This document shows, one piece after another, positions 36,261 through 50,480 of a DNA stretch of 62,138 nucleotides. The notes under the pieces are model-generated. The model worked only from the letters and a program-made list of their open reading frames with translations, was not told the origin of the DNA and ran no database searches. A program made the position numbers and the translations under genes. This DNA comes from Scenedesmus sp. ARA3 (lineage: Eukaryota > Chlorophyta > Chlorophyceae > Sphaeropleales > Scenedesmaceae), in NCBI GenBank assembly GCA_004335835.1, contig RWJK01001816.1, forward strand, positions 1 to 62,138, read 5' to 3'. How positions within the stretch are numbered: position 1 is the first letter of the stretch; each line of letters starts with the position of its first letter.

Positions 36261-38790
36261 CTGCGCAGGCTCCGTGAAGACGCTGCACCTGTACGAAGCC
36301 CGCTACCTGGCGCTAGCAGCAGCCTAACTACGCTGCCGCGCTTGCTGCTGCTCCTGCTGCTGCTGCTGCTCCCTGCGCAGGCTCCGTCAAGACGCTGCAC
36401 CTGTACGAAGCCCGCTACCTAGCAATGCTAGAGGAGGTGCTTTCGAACCCCGGGCGCAACAAATTTATTGGCCATGTGGTGGTTGAGCAGCTGGGAGACC
36501 CTGTCGGCAGCAGGGCATCTGCATTCCCACACGCCTTTGTGGGTGACAACTTTGTGATGCTCATGGGCACACTGTGCAGGGTGAGTGTACAGTGAGGCGG
36601 CGCAATTTGTTAACAGCTGGGTCCGGAGTTTTGGATTTGGTCAGCAACAGAAGGTTACTGTGGAAACAACATTGTGATGCTCATGGGCACTCTGTGCAGG
36701 GTGAGGCGGCACAAGTTGTGGCTAGTGTCAGCTGAAGCTGTGTCCAATTTATAACTAATTTTAAGTGATTGGGCGGCAGATGTTGTGAATGTGATGGGTG
36801 GCAGATGTATTGCGCCGAGGACAACTGTGTGATGCTGATGGGCACACTGTGCAGGGTGAGCCGGCACAACTGTTGCTAGCCGCTGCAGCTGTGGCCTGAT
36901 ACTGTTGAAAGGAATGATCCAAGTCCTGTGTAAGGCGCAACTTTGTGATGCTCATGGGCACGCTGTGCAGGGTGAGGCGGCACAACTGTTGCGGTTGGCC
37001 GATGCTGGATTGTAAACTTGTTCTTTGTAATCCACCCAACAAACTCTGTGGACAGGATGCAGACTGTGTTCAATGCATTAGCTGCCGGTCAGCTTCGTGG
37101 CCACTGCACTTTGGTGTACCAGTGCTGATGGTGACATGTACAGCTGTGTGATTCACCGTAAAGCTGCTGCTGCTGCTGCTGCTGCTGCTGCAGGTGCTTG
37201 AAGTGAAGAGCCTGCAAGTTGGTGCGCTTGTGAAGGTCCAGGCAGAAGCCCGGATTGCAGTCACACGCGTCACCCAGGTGCAGCCGTTTGTGCGGGGCAA
37301 TGTGGAGGCGGTGCAAGATGGCCCGCTGCAGGACAGGCAGGCGGTGCAGCAGCAGCTGCAGCAGCTGCAGACAACAATGCAGGTGAGCAAGAGCGTTTGG
37401 ATCTGTTGTGGGTGCAACTTCACTGTAGGTTGTTGAGGTGTTGCTGGTTTGTACAGCACATGATACAGTGAGGCACTTGCAGATGCCACAAACACCGGCC
37501 GTGCTGCCCACACACCTTCACAGCTGGCTGCTATGCTCACTTTGTACGCGTCTCTCATCCGCATGCGGTCGCAAACGCCACACAATNCGGCCGTGCTGCT
37601 CACACACCTTCACAGCTGGCTGCTATGCTCACTTTGTACGCGTCTCTCATCCGCATGCGGTCGCAAACGCCACACAATTCGGCCGTGCTGCTCACACACC
37701 TTCACAGCTGGCTGCTATGCTCACTTTGTACGCGTCTCTCATCCGCATGCGGTCGCAAACGCCACACAATCCGGCCGTGCTGCTCACACACCAAAACACA
37801 GCTAGCTGCTGTACTCACTTTGTACGCGTCTCTCATCAGCCTGCTATGCATCTTGTTGACTGTGCAATTGCCTGCCTCTCATCTTGCTGAGTGTGCAATC
37901 ACTGTGCGGATAAGCTCTGACCAGACCACAGCACAGCGCAGCATTCTTTGTTGTGGAAGTGTCACCTGTGCGCTTCTCCTTCTGCTGCTGCTGCTGCAGG
38001 ATCTTCAAAACCTGTCAATGAAGTTCAGGTCAAAACACACAGCAGCTTTGCAGCATGCCATGTACTGGTGGCCAAAAGCACCCCTCATACCAGCAGCAGC
38101 AGCAGCAGCTGTTGAAGTTGAGGCAACACCCAGCAGCAGCAGCAGCAGCAGCAGCAGTCCTGACAGCGCTGTATTACTTAAGGAGGATCAATCCAGCACA
38201 TCAGAAGCAGCTAACAACAACAGCAGCAGCAGCAGCAGCAGCGGCAGCAGCCCTGCCGCAGATTTAGCAGAGACAGCAGCCCGGCTGTCTTTTGCTGCCC
38301 TGCAGCATGTGCCTGAAGCTTCACCCAAGGTGCGCGGCAGCAGCAGCAGGAGCAGCAGCAGGAGCTCAAATGTTGGATGTGCATGGCAACGGTTGCGGCC
38401 GCCATGCCGCCTTCGACCTGCGCATACATGGGATGATGATGCTCAGTGTCAGCTGACTGCCTCTAGTGACCTACGTGAAGCTGTTACAAATAGACTTTGC
38501 CGAATTGTACTGTGTTACTGCCTGCAGGAGCAACTGAAGCTGCTGCGCTGCAGCGTAAATGCACTCTGCAGCACAGCAACTTGATGCGATTAGGCCCTAC
38601 TTGTGTGACCACGGTTATGTTGCGCTGTCCAATCTGCCTGCAGGAGCAACTGAAGCTGCTGCGCTGCAGCGTGAATGCCCTTGAAACAGATGACACCAGG
38701 GCACGGCTGGCGCTGGCGCAGCAGCACATGGGGGAGAGCCTGCAGCTGCTGGCGGCAAAGTGTGCGCTGAAGTCGCTGCAGCTTAGCTGA
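35157..38790 (+). CDS. Lon N-terminal (substrate-binding) domain protein, probably plastid (386 aa, 6 exons)
   Basis: Exons 35157-35373, 35607-35684, 36381-36580, 37194-37382, 38000-38329 and 38644-38790 join in phase. The first about 50 residues are rich in Arg, Ser, Ala and Gln and poor in acids (QTRSHCANNQ, RQLRPHHRARA), as in a plastid transit peptide. Residues about 82-215 fit the Lon N-terminal domain: VPLLPFPVEEVFLPG, then KTLHLYEARYLAMLEEVL and KFIGHVVVEQ. There is no ATPase or protease part, so it is a stand-alone LON domain protein like several in plant plastids, where a substrate or protease-adaptor role is assumed but not proved. A Ser/Ala-rich linker (exon 5) leads to a helical C-terminus ending SLQLS. 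The ATG at 35157 is the first one in frame. Confidence 0.85.
35755..35800 (+). repeat. donor echo of Lon-domain gene exon 2
   Basis: The sequence gtggaggaagtgttcctgcc, then tggtaaggag, copies the end of exon 2 at 35662-35690 about 105 bp downstream and keeps a GT. Confidence 0.85.
36010..36425 (+). repeat. acceptor echo array of Lon-domain gene exon 3 (three copies)
   Basis: Four units at a period of about 110 bp each hold a (CTG)n tract, ctccctgcgcag, the first about 40 nt of exon 3 (VKTLHLYEARYLA), then gcgctagcagcagcctaact. Only the last, starting at 36381, continues into the full exon. In the three upstream copies the frame runs into TAA a few codons after the shared part. Confidence 0.95.
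36655..37000 (+). repeat. donor echo array of Lon-domain gene exon 3 (three copies)
   Basis: The exon end tttgtgatgctcatgggcac, then actgtgcagg and GTGAG (36551-36585), recurs at about 36671-36705, 36828-36862 and 36948-36982. Each copy keeps the GTGAG donor. Together with the upstream array, exon 3 is flanked by echoes on both sides. Confidence 0.95.
37499..37845. repeat. 92-bp tandem repeat in an intron, 3.8 copies
   Basis: Units start at about 37499, 37591, 37683 and 37775; the first three are almost identical and the fourth has decayed. The shared text includes gctgctatgctcactttgta and catgcggtcgcaaacgccac. An N at about 37587 lies in the first unit, so copy number here may be an assembly estimate. 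No nearby exon boundary is included in the unit. Confidence 0.95.
38516..38576 (+). repeat. acceptor echo of Lon-domain gene exon 6
   Basis: The sequence ctgcctgcaggagcaactga and the following about 35 nt copy the acceptor and start of exon 6 at 38635, at a spacing of about 118 bp. Confidence 0.92.
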
Positions 38791-38847
38791 CTCAGCACTC
38801 GGAGTGCTGCGCATGCAGGCTGGTGATGGCACTGTTGTGATTGGCCG

Positions 38848-38938
38848 GCCGGCTGGCGCTGGCTCAGCAGCACATGGGGGAGAGCCTGCAGCTGCTGGCG
38901 GCAAAGTGTGCGCTGAAGTCACTGCAGCTTAGCTGAGA
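38848..38938 (+). repeat. echo of the terminal exon and stop codon of the Lon-domain gene
   Basis: The last about 85 nt of exon 6, including the stop (GCTTAGCTGA), recur after the gene at roughly 98 percent identity. There is no splice site in this unit, so boundary duplication is not limited to introns. Confidence 0.92.
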
Positions 38939-41634
38939 GTACTGCGCAGATTGGCTGATGGCGATACTGTTATGATTGACGGCCGGCCATCATGTTTTGG
39001 GGCTGGAGTGTGCTGTGGTTTGACCATGTAACATCACAGCGCCATTGCATTTAGTTTGGGCAAGCCCAAGCTGTACCGTATCAGCGACCATACTGTCTGA
39101 CACGTCGCCTCAGGCTGGTTGGTTGCAACGGAATGCGTAGTTGCTTGTACAACAACATGTTGTTAGAAGGCTGGGCCCCCTCCAGTCAGGCAGCGGCCGC
39201 CTATGACTCAAAGCCTGAGGCTGAGTCGTCTTTTAGGGCCTGCTCAATTACAGCAGCTGACGGCACAATCAAAAACTATGAAAACTCAGGTCTGCAAAGC
39301 AGACGAAAGCAGCAACGCCAGACAAGAAAGCACAACACAGCTTGGGGCACATGCGTATAAACCTTGGTTCAAGGTGTGATACGCTCTCGTGCACAAGAGC
39401 TTTTGGCTGCACACTAAAATGGATCTGCCTCTCCCTTGGGGGGCTCCTACTGAGTAGGAACAGAGCCGTGAGTCACAGGCTGTCTCCCATGCCTCTGGGT
39501 GGTAGTACCACAAACACAGCCAGAGTAGCTGTGCAACATCACAGCACGCCGCCATATTGTCAGGTGGTCACAACTCAACAGTGGCATCATTGTTGTGCAT
39601 GCTTCGCCGCGACAGACAACGCCACTGCAGTGCTGCTTGTCATGGATTGCATTACATTACATTACATGCTGCACTCAACGAGGAGAAGGAACCCCAATCA
39701 TGCAAGTTCACAAGCGAAGCATCCATCACAGCTGCTTGCTTAACCGCTCCCTGCGTGCACTGCGCATGACTAGCTTACGCATTTTGACAAGAGTACAGTG
39801 ACAAAGGAAAGGCACAGTGCATGCACAGTGCTGTGCCAGCGAACTCAGTCACTGGCTTTTTGCATGCAGGCTGGTAGACCTATTGAACAGCTGCTTGTTG
39901 CTTGCCGCATTAAAGTGGCTGGCAGAACGCAGCAGCCGCCTCACCACATCACCCCTTCACATTCACCTATTTGTTCGTGCAGTATGGTGTCGTGCAATGC
40001 CGCCCTGTGTGCAATGACAGGACCCTTCCAAACATGATCATACATGTGAGCTGTCATGGGATCATCCCCAATTGCGTTGATGCGTGTGGAACATCAACCA
40101 TACTGTGCACAACTGCACCATGAAGGGTTTTGTTTAATCGTATGCATGATGCGTGCACGGCACACGACGTGCATTACAACGTGACGTTTTATGACTTGGG
40201 TAATGACGAGGGAGATGACCTCGGTTCAACAATGCAGCAGTGCCTGGCTCAAGCAGCAACGTACGTCAGCCTTTGTCTGACGGAATAGTACTGCACGCAC
40301 GCTCACCAGCTGGTTGAGGCTGATTTGAACAGCTTAGGTCCGCTGCTTACGTGTACAATGACAATCCTCTGTCCGCAACAGTTTCTCGCGCTTGTCTGTG
40401 CAACTAGGATACAAGAGCTCTGCCCCACAGTCCCTGTCACTGCTAGCTCGCAGTCGGTGCACGTTCAACAGATGTACAATCCACAACTTGTCAGATCCAC
40501 ACATTGAAGCCTCGTCAGTGCACGTGCTGGCTGCAGGGCAGCAGCACGCCTCACCAAATCCTCAACCAACCTTCTGTGTGTCGCAGTTTGCACTGCAGGG
40601 CTTGATCGCCAAACAGCAGCTCTTGCATGCGGCAGTGCTACAGCTTGAAGTACACGAGCGCGCATGTGCAGCAATCACAAACATCCATGCCCACACCGAT
40701 GCTGCACAAGGCTTTCATCCTTCAAGTGCCATACAATGCACACTCCTGGATCGCCTGACAAACGGTGTGTGTTCTCATCATCACCACTGATACTTGTACA
40801 TACTTGCCAACGCAAAACATGCCCCACACACAAAACAAGTTAAAGCCCTGATCCACATGCACACGCCTGTACCCAGTCATCTGGTAGACCCAGCTACTGC
40901 AGCTTCAGCTGTTAAGCTTGGGTGCTTTTGGGATCAGTTTAGGGCAGGTATGGTGCCAGGCGTTCAGCCATGTCAAACGTTGCCTGGCCAGCGCCTGCAC
41001 TGGGGTTGCTTGCGGCGCTTGCAGAAGCCCAGCTCATGAATGAGCCGACCCTGCCTGCCCTTGCTGTGAGGCGTGGGTTGGCGCCCGCGTTGACAGCTTC
41101 TTCAAAGGACTGCATTGCAGGGTTGCAGGGTGGCATGGGTGCAAGTGAGGGCAGGTCGCACACAGCTTGTCAAAGGGACGCAGTAATGTTTGAAAGTGAA
41201 GCCACTTCTTGAGCAGCGGTGCGGTGCGGCTGAGCCTCTCTCGCTGCTGCGCAGGCTTGTATCATCAGGATACGTGCTTTGCACACCGTGGTTCAAACAC
41301 CCTGCCTCACCCCTGAATCAGGCTTGATCAGGCATAGTGTGAGGTGATAACAGATACCTCGATTGCCACTGCGAAGCAGCTACATGCAGCATCAGCCCCT
41401 GTGACATGCCATGTGGCAGTGTTATTGTTTGTTTCAGTTGGGGTGCTGGCTACTGTCTCTGTGCAGCAGCAGTACATCGGCAATCCGGCAAAAACACTTG
41501 TGCAGCTGCTGCTGGTCAGGCCTGCTGCTGCTGCGTCAGCACACGCGGTGATGCCGCAGCAGCGCCCTATCTTTCAGCCACTCCAATCTTACAATCTCAA
41601 GTGGCGTGTGGTTACCGATAGGAGGACGCTGCTG

Positions 41635-41958
41635 CTATCTCGAGCTTTTACCTGGGCGGTTGTAGCCTGAGCACGCTGGTTGTTCGCCATCATCTGCTCC
41701 GGGCTTATGCGGTCGACGCCCAGCAGACCTCTGACGGTAAACTTGTTCATGGGTCGAGCTGTTCATGAAAGAACCCACGAAGAAGGGGTTTGGCTGTGAG
41801 TTACGCCACTTCCGGAATTGCAGCCATCCTCTGTGGCCCGAGTCCGATCCGGATAAAAGCATGCGGACAACACAATGGTTTTTGCAGTTGATATGCCCAC
41901 CTTGTGCGGCCAGCACGCACGCCAGCAGCACCATGACCATCACTGCTTTTCCAGACAT
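41635..41958 (-). CDS. possible small secreted protein (107 aa)
   Basis: A single ATG-started frame codes for 107 residues, opening with a clear signal-peptide pattern (GKAVMVMVLLACVLAAQ) followed by a basic, Ser/Arg/Asn-rich stretch with three Cys residues (two in INCKNHC). About 80 bp upstream lies a TATA-like palindrome (gctatatatagc, 42037-42048), and ccaatcacaa lies between it and the ATG in the same sense. I recognise no family. It might be the first exon of a longer gene, since a GTTTAC could serve as a donor inside it. Support comes from the signal peptide plus TATA spacing only. Confidence 0.4.
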   Translation of the reverse strand: MSGKAVMVMVLLACVLAAQGGHINCKNHCVVRMLLSGSDSGHRGWLQFRKWRNSQPNPFFVGSFMNSSTHEQVYRQRSAGRRPHKPGADDGEQPACSGYNRPGKSSR

Positions 41959-42036
41959 GTTGTTCTATGCTCTGTGTGATTGACGATTGAGTTGGAAGGT
42001 CATTGTGATTGGATTCCACTCAAATCATTTGCGAGC

Positions 42037-42048
42037 TATATATAGCCG
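42037..42048. promoter_or_regulatory. palindromic TATA-like box
   Basis: The sequence gctatatatagc reads the same on both strands. It is 79 bp upstream of the ATG of the possible secreted protein, and could also act toward the plus strand, where no gene was found. Confidence 0.45.
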
Positions 42049-43213
42049 ACGTGTGCAGCAACTCCCCTTCCTATGACCCTGTTCTAACACCTTCAACTGC
42101 AGGTCAACTGCAGGTCAACTGCAGCTCAGGTGAACATCATCAGAACGACTTTGATTCACACCAACATGCGCCATTCATATAAAGCAATTTACCGTGCATA
42201 CACTCGTGTTGTGAATCGAGTTGCTGCATCCTTCTGCTTACACTGGCACCACCTACAGCACCTTGTCACCAAACCGCAAGTGGTAACCGGGCACAGCCGC
42301 CGCCCACCCGCAGCTGCAGCGGCAGTGACGCAGCTCACAAGGCCACAAAGCACTCAACAGCGACAAATCGAAACAAGCATTGCTTACTGCGTAAGTGAGC
42401 AGTGGAAGAATGTTACACGTCGGAAACACCACACCTCCGCAGCAGTAACCGTTGGAACAGTCATACAGTCCCCGTGCCAAAAGAGAGCATTATGCAGCAT
42501 GACCAGCAGCCACACGTGTGGCTGTGCACAGTGAACAGCCACCTGCCAAGCGTTATGCTGCTGCAGTATCTCGCTGGAGTCGCCACACAGGCCGCACTTC
42601 TACGCTAAAACACAAGGAGGACACAAACACCTCGTGGCCCTAGCCAGTAGCTCCTGCAGCAACGTTGCATGCCCGCAATTGCTGCCTCGCGTGAGTTTAC
42701 AAGCTGTGCACGTAACTGCGCCGAGTGCAAGCGCCGCGCACGGCGCAAGACTTTAAGACCATAAAAATGAGCAGCACCGTGACCGCAGCAGTCAACTAAG
42801 TGTGTGTGTGGCATCAACTAAACCAACCAACCTCCAGGTGTACCACACACACCACCCCTTGCCTAAAAGAGGCACCAGGCCGCAACTTGCTCAGCGACGC
42901 ATCTCACGCAACCAGCCACTAACCAGAAAATACTAGCCCAGCTCCCTAGCGGCGGCCAGACAGCAAACAAGACGAGAGTAATGATACACGCTGCAGCAGC
43001 AGCAGCTGCGACAGCAGCCTGATGATGCCTAAGCAGCTGCAAATCTCATGCAGAGCAACCAGGTGCCAGTGCGTTGCACACTTCTGGCACACACTGCTTG
43101 CTTGCAATCGACCTTCCGGCCAGCCCATGCATCTGCCGCTGCTGCTGCAGCCGCCCCCAGCAGCAGCTGGCCTCCAGCAGCAGCAGCAGCAGCGCCAGCA
43201 ACAGGTGCTGCCG

Positions 43214-46151
<2,938 letters not shown>

Positions 46152-46643
46152 GATGCTGCCTGGCCCTCTACCCAACGACAGTGGTGCTGTTCACTAGGGC
46201 TGGTGGGGCGTTATGGGCAGCGTGCCCTGCTGTGTCGCACTCAGGCAAGTGAAAAGAATAGCTGAACTCTGGTAAGCAGCGTTGTGAATGATTGGCTACG
46301 GAGTTTGCTGTTGTGCACTTCAGTCTGTTGCGTGTCTCGCGCTCTTGGTATGCAGTAGCCCCTCAAACGTCGAAACACAGCTGTAAGCGGGGGATCAATC
46401 TGCATCGACACAAGAAGGAGCTGCAATAGCTGGAGATACTTGTGACACGACAGGTTTTGTTCATGACATTGTCCTATTAAAACTTGAATTTGAATTGCTC
46501 AACAGCATCATACAACTGTTTTGAAGCCTGCATAGGTCGGTTGCAGCTGATAAAGGCCAGACCTTCTGCTTGGCGTATGCTGTGCAGTGCATGGGTCGCT
46601 GATCAAAGTTCACTCGACCATAGTAACATTGTACTTTTTGCAA
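46152..46643. promoter_or_regulatory. divergent promoter, Rab2 / RCC1 genes
   Basis: These 492 bp separate opposing start codons of a small GTPase and an RCC1-type protein. No definite core element was recognised. Confidence 0.5.
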
Positions 46644-49173
46644 ATGGCCACCAAACGAAAGGATGCGGGTGCTGCACCAGCGGACAGGGCTGCTCAGAGC
46701 GCGATGAGGAAGCGAATGAAGGAGTTCCTGCTGCCTGGTGTTACGCCTGGATACTGCTTCACACTCGGAACCAATGGTTTTGGTGCTTTAGGCCTTGGGG
46801 AGGACGTAGTGGAGAAATTCAGGGCAGCACATGTAGATGTAGAAGGCAAGCGTCTGCTGGGGGTTGCCTGCGGCGGCATGCACACCGTAGCCCTGGCAGA
46901 GGACGGCAGCATATACACATGGGGTGTGAATGACGAGGGAGCGCTGGGCAGGCCAACGTCAGGCACGGCTTGGGAACCAGAGCCCGACAGCAGCAAGGAG
47001 GACCCGTATGTGCCAGGTGCGCTTTCAGCAAGCTTGTATCCAGTGGTTAATGTTGGAGTGAATCTTGCAAGTATAGAGCCAGCTGAGATGTTGACTACAG
47101 CGGCTACTCAGCAGGCCGTCAGCCGCAGCACGCCAGCAGTTGCTGTACAAAGGTCTGCAGTCGCTATCCTTTGAGCAGGCACACCTGCTCACATGCGCAG
47201 CAGCTGGCAGCAGAAACCATGTGTGTCTGGTTGAGCTCATGCAGCTACAGCAACTGCTATGTGCTTTGTGGCACGGCGGCCCTGGAGGACGCCAGAGCTG
47301 CTTGCAGGACGCTGTGCAGTACTGAGTGGCTGCAGCTGCTGTCTAAACAGTAGTCAGTCGCTGTCATGCTCGTGCTGCTGACACAACAGTAGTCTGGTCA
47401 CAACGAGACATTCAAATCAGCCCACAGGCAGCATATGATGTGCTTGCATACGCTTCTCTCACAGTCAATGCTTCCCTGCTGTCACCTTGGTCCTGCAGGC
47501 AAGGCGCGCCTGCCTGACGGCGTCACCTGCGTGCAAGTTGTGGCTGGCGACGGCTTTACATTTGCGCTGAGCGACGCAGGGGCCATCTACGGCTGGGGCC
47601 AGTTTAAGGATGACCTCAGCAGCTTCTACAGCTTCGGCCCGGGCGTGAAGGTGCAGCGGCTGCCAGCACTGGTGTACCAGCCTGAGGTGTGTTGCTTGGA
47701 TGGATTATAATTTGTGGTGTGGGTAGACGTAATGGGAGCTAGCATGTCGTCAAGGGCAGTAGTTGCTGGGCTGATTGGTGTTAGCAAGAGCCATAGTTTA
47801 AAAGCTCAAGTCTTTTCAGCCGGCAGGCCATCACCACTTGCAGTGGCACTTGCTCCTGCTCAGTTTCACTCCCCATGCTGCTGCTTTGTTGCCTGTTTGC
47901 TTCCCCTGCACTGCTTGCAGGACGTGCGCGACCGCTTGCGCTGGCAGCAGGCGCGCGGCACATGCCTGGCTTCTGCTCTCGTACTCATCTCGTTTTACTC
48001 ATCATGCTGCTGTGTGTCTACTCTTATTACGCATTGCAGGACGTGCGCGGCCGCGTGCGCAAGCTGGCAGCAGGGGCGCGGCACATGCTGGCGCTCACGC
48101 GGCGCGGGGAGGTGCTCACCTGGGGCATTGCAGGCCAGGGGCAGCTGGGCCGCGTGCCGCGCTTCAACAACGAAGAGTACCCAGCAGCAGACATGCTGCT
48201 GCAGCCAACAGCAGTAAAAGGCATCGCAGCAGCAGTTGGCCCCGAGGTGGTAGACATCGGCGCTGGCAGCTATGCCAGCTTTGCAATTGGGCGCAGCGGC
48301 GCTGTTGCGGCGTGGGGCTTGAACAACGGCGGCCAGTTGGGCTTGCCGGTAGCAGCGGATAAGGATGCTGAGCAGTGTGTGTGGGCGCCCGCAGCAGTGC
48401 CGGCGCTGAGTAAGGGCGTGGCAGCGATTGCAGGCGGCGAGCACCACTCGCTGGCGCTGACAAAGCAGCACAAGGTGCTGAGCTTTGGCAGCAGCAACTA
48501 CGGCATGCTGGGGCGCAGGGACATCCCCAAGCCTGTTGATAAGGAGACGATCTGCCTGCCGGACCCTGAGCCAGTGGACGAGAGCGATGGGCTAGCAGAA
48601 GAGAAGGTGTCTGGCATTGCTGCTGGCATGCATGTTTCGGCATGCGTGACGCAGTCCGGGAACGCATTCACTTGGGGCAGCAATGTGAACTACCAGATGG
48701 CTAAGGGCCAGGACGAGGATGATAACGAGCAGCCCACGCGCATGCGGCGCCACAAGGCGTTTGGCAACAGGCGCGTGCTGCAGTTCTGCTTTGGGGGGCA
48801 GCATGCGGCGCTGCTGGCATCAGCAGATGAGGAGGCGGAGGCAGCAGCAGCAGCTGCTGCACCTGCAGCAGCAGTACCCGCAGCAGCAGCGGATGGTGCA
48901 GGCACGTCTGCAGCAGCTGAGGCAGGCGCAGCGGTTGCTGAGAAGCCGGCAGCAGCAGGCAAGAAGCGGAAGGCGGCAGCAACAGAGCAGCCAGCAGCAG
49001 CAGAAGAGCCAGCAGCGGCGGAGGAGCCAGCAGCAGCAGCAGCAGCAGCAGAGGAGCCAGAGGCAGCAGGTGAAGAGGCAGCGCCAAGCAAAGGCAAGAA
49101 GGCACGCAAGGCGCCAGCAGCAGCAGCAGCAGCCAAGGAAAAGGCACCGGCAGCAAAGAAGAGGAAAGCATAA
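46644..49173 (+). CDS. RCC1: RCC1-type beta-propeller protein, likely Ran exchange factor (564 aa, 3 exons)
   Basis: Exons 46644-47016, 47499-47686 and 48040-49173 join in phase. RCC1 repeats follow one another: GYCFTLGTNGFGALGLGED, HTVALAEDGSIYTWGVND, FTFALSDAGAIYGWGQF, HMLALTRRGEVLTWGIAG, YASFAIGRSGAVAAWGLNN, HHSLALTKQHKVLSFGSSN and a last SACVTQSGNAFTWGSN, giving seven blades. No extra domain is present. An N-terminal TKRK and a C-terminal Ala/Glu/Lys tail of about 110 residues with KKRK, KKARK and KKRK clusters suggest a nuclear protein that contacts chromatin. This points to RCC1, the nucleotide exchange factor for Ran, over other RCC1-repeat proteins. The C-terminal tail is CAG-repeat derived poly-Ala. 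One acceptor echo precedes exon 3. Confidence 0.9.
47915..47972 (+). repeat. acceptor echo of RCC1 exon 3
   Basis: The sequence cttgcaggacgtgcgcgacc and the next about 35 nt copy the start of exon 3 at 48034, with indels. It lies about 120 bp upstream. Confidence 0.85.
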
Positions 49174-50480
49174 TGTGCTGGATTGGCAGCTGATTAGTCG
49201 GACACACCCAGCAGGTGCTGCCCCCAGTTGTCTGTTCTGGGCAGCAGCAGCAGTGCCCAGCAGCAGCTGCAGCAGCACCATCATCTTGGGTGCAACATGA
49301 CAGTTTCAGGCATGGGTGCACAAGTGCTAGGTTCGGACAAGCTATTTGGCACTGCCGTTCTGTCCTTGAGCGTTTGAAGCTGCCAGGACCATTGACCAGC
49401 CACTGAGCATCAGTAGCTAGCATGCATGGTGTGTGCCGCAGCTTGCATGTATTGTTTGCTGGCGTACGATTTTGCCGCTGGCCATGCATGTGCATTGCTG
49501 TTTGCTGCAACAGGGCATTCATGCTACCTTGGCAAGCCTTGGACTGACACTATTCTAGCACCAGTGCTTTCTGGTGATTCAAACAGGATGTGCTTCATTT
49601 GATTGTGATGCGCATCATTCAGCCAGTGCCACTGCATGCTGTTGGCAGGACGTTCAGCGCAAGCCTAGTGATCTGTGACGTATTGCATTGTTAGTGACTG
49701 TGTTGGGTGAATCACCAGAGGCAAGCTGTGGTATGCTGTTCACCATCGGCATGCTCATGCAATCATTGCATGGATGATCCATGGTTGTATGACCAGCAAT
49801 CGCAGTGGTAAAGTCGCCATTCGCCCTTCATATCGTTGCCTCCCAAAGGACACACGTGTGTGCTGCCATGGCATATGCCATGCATGCCACAGGCCAGGTT
49901 CACGGTGGCCGTACACGGCGCCAGCATGCATGCAACTGCAGCATGAACTTCACAGCCCCTGAGGTCAAGCGTGCACATGTGACCCCTGCCATGCGCTGCC
50001 ACGAAACTCAACTACCTGCGAAGATTGCCTGAACGCATACAAGCTTGTGTACAAGTCCGGCTTGAGTTGTACGTGGTACGTACGGCTTGAGGCACAGTCT
50101 GCGAACGCTGATCAGACATGCAATGATGACTGCACAGGCTGCAACCATTGCCTAGCAGGCAGTGTGGCGTCTGCCTTCAGAAGCCTGTACCGTGTGCAGG
50201 CTGCACAGCAATCTCCCTGTCAACAACAACGGCCGCCAGCCGCTTCAAGTTGGTGCTGTTGACCAGAATGAGTACGGTCACACACCCTGCTCGCTTGAAG
50301 TTGAGGACCCTGTCACTGACAGGGCCTTCTCTTTGTGATTGTTCACGTGCCCTAGTGCATGCCTGTTACACCACCACCCCGGTGCACATGCACAGCACTG
50401 CATGAGTACTCTGCATACCTACAGCGCAGCCGCCTGCATCAGCTGCAGCTGAACTATTAGCTGAACCATTAGCTGAACTA
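49174..50480. other. 1.3 kb convergent intergenic region
   Basis: It holds the 3' ends of the RCC1 gene and the plastid-type gene. No gene was recognised. A short tandem repeat (ctattagctgaa type, four copies) at about 50455-50493 overlaps the stop codon of the minus-strand gene. Confidence 0.55.

Larger units (their letters stand above)
38791..43213. other. 4.4 kb region between the Lon-domain and Rab2 genes
   Basis: Apart from a terminal-exon echo (38848-38938) and one possible small secreted-protein gene (41635-41958), I see no supported gene. Both flanking genes end here. Short frames lack splice partners and known motifs. Confidence 0.45.

Noticed and set aside
36010..36400. Repeated KTLHL-EARYLA units as genuine tandem coding exons of the Lon-domain gene
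   Set aside because: Each upstream copy runs into TAA after about 17 codons and has no donor in frame, while the last copy continues as the full exon.
37499..37845. Direct repeats with spacers, as in a CRISPR array
   Set aside because: The units are 92 bp, contiguous and without unique spacers, and the setting is a nuclear intron.
48690..49522. Long antisense Leu- and Ala-rich frames over the RCC1 3' end
   Set aside because: They are shadows of the CAG-derived poly-Ala/Glu/Lys tail of RCC1.
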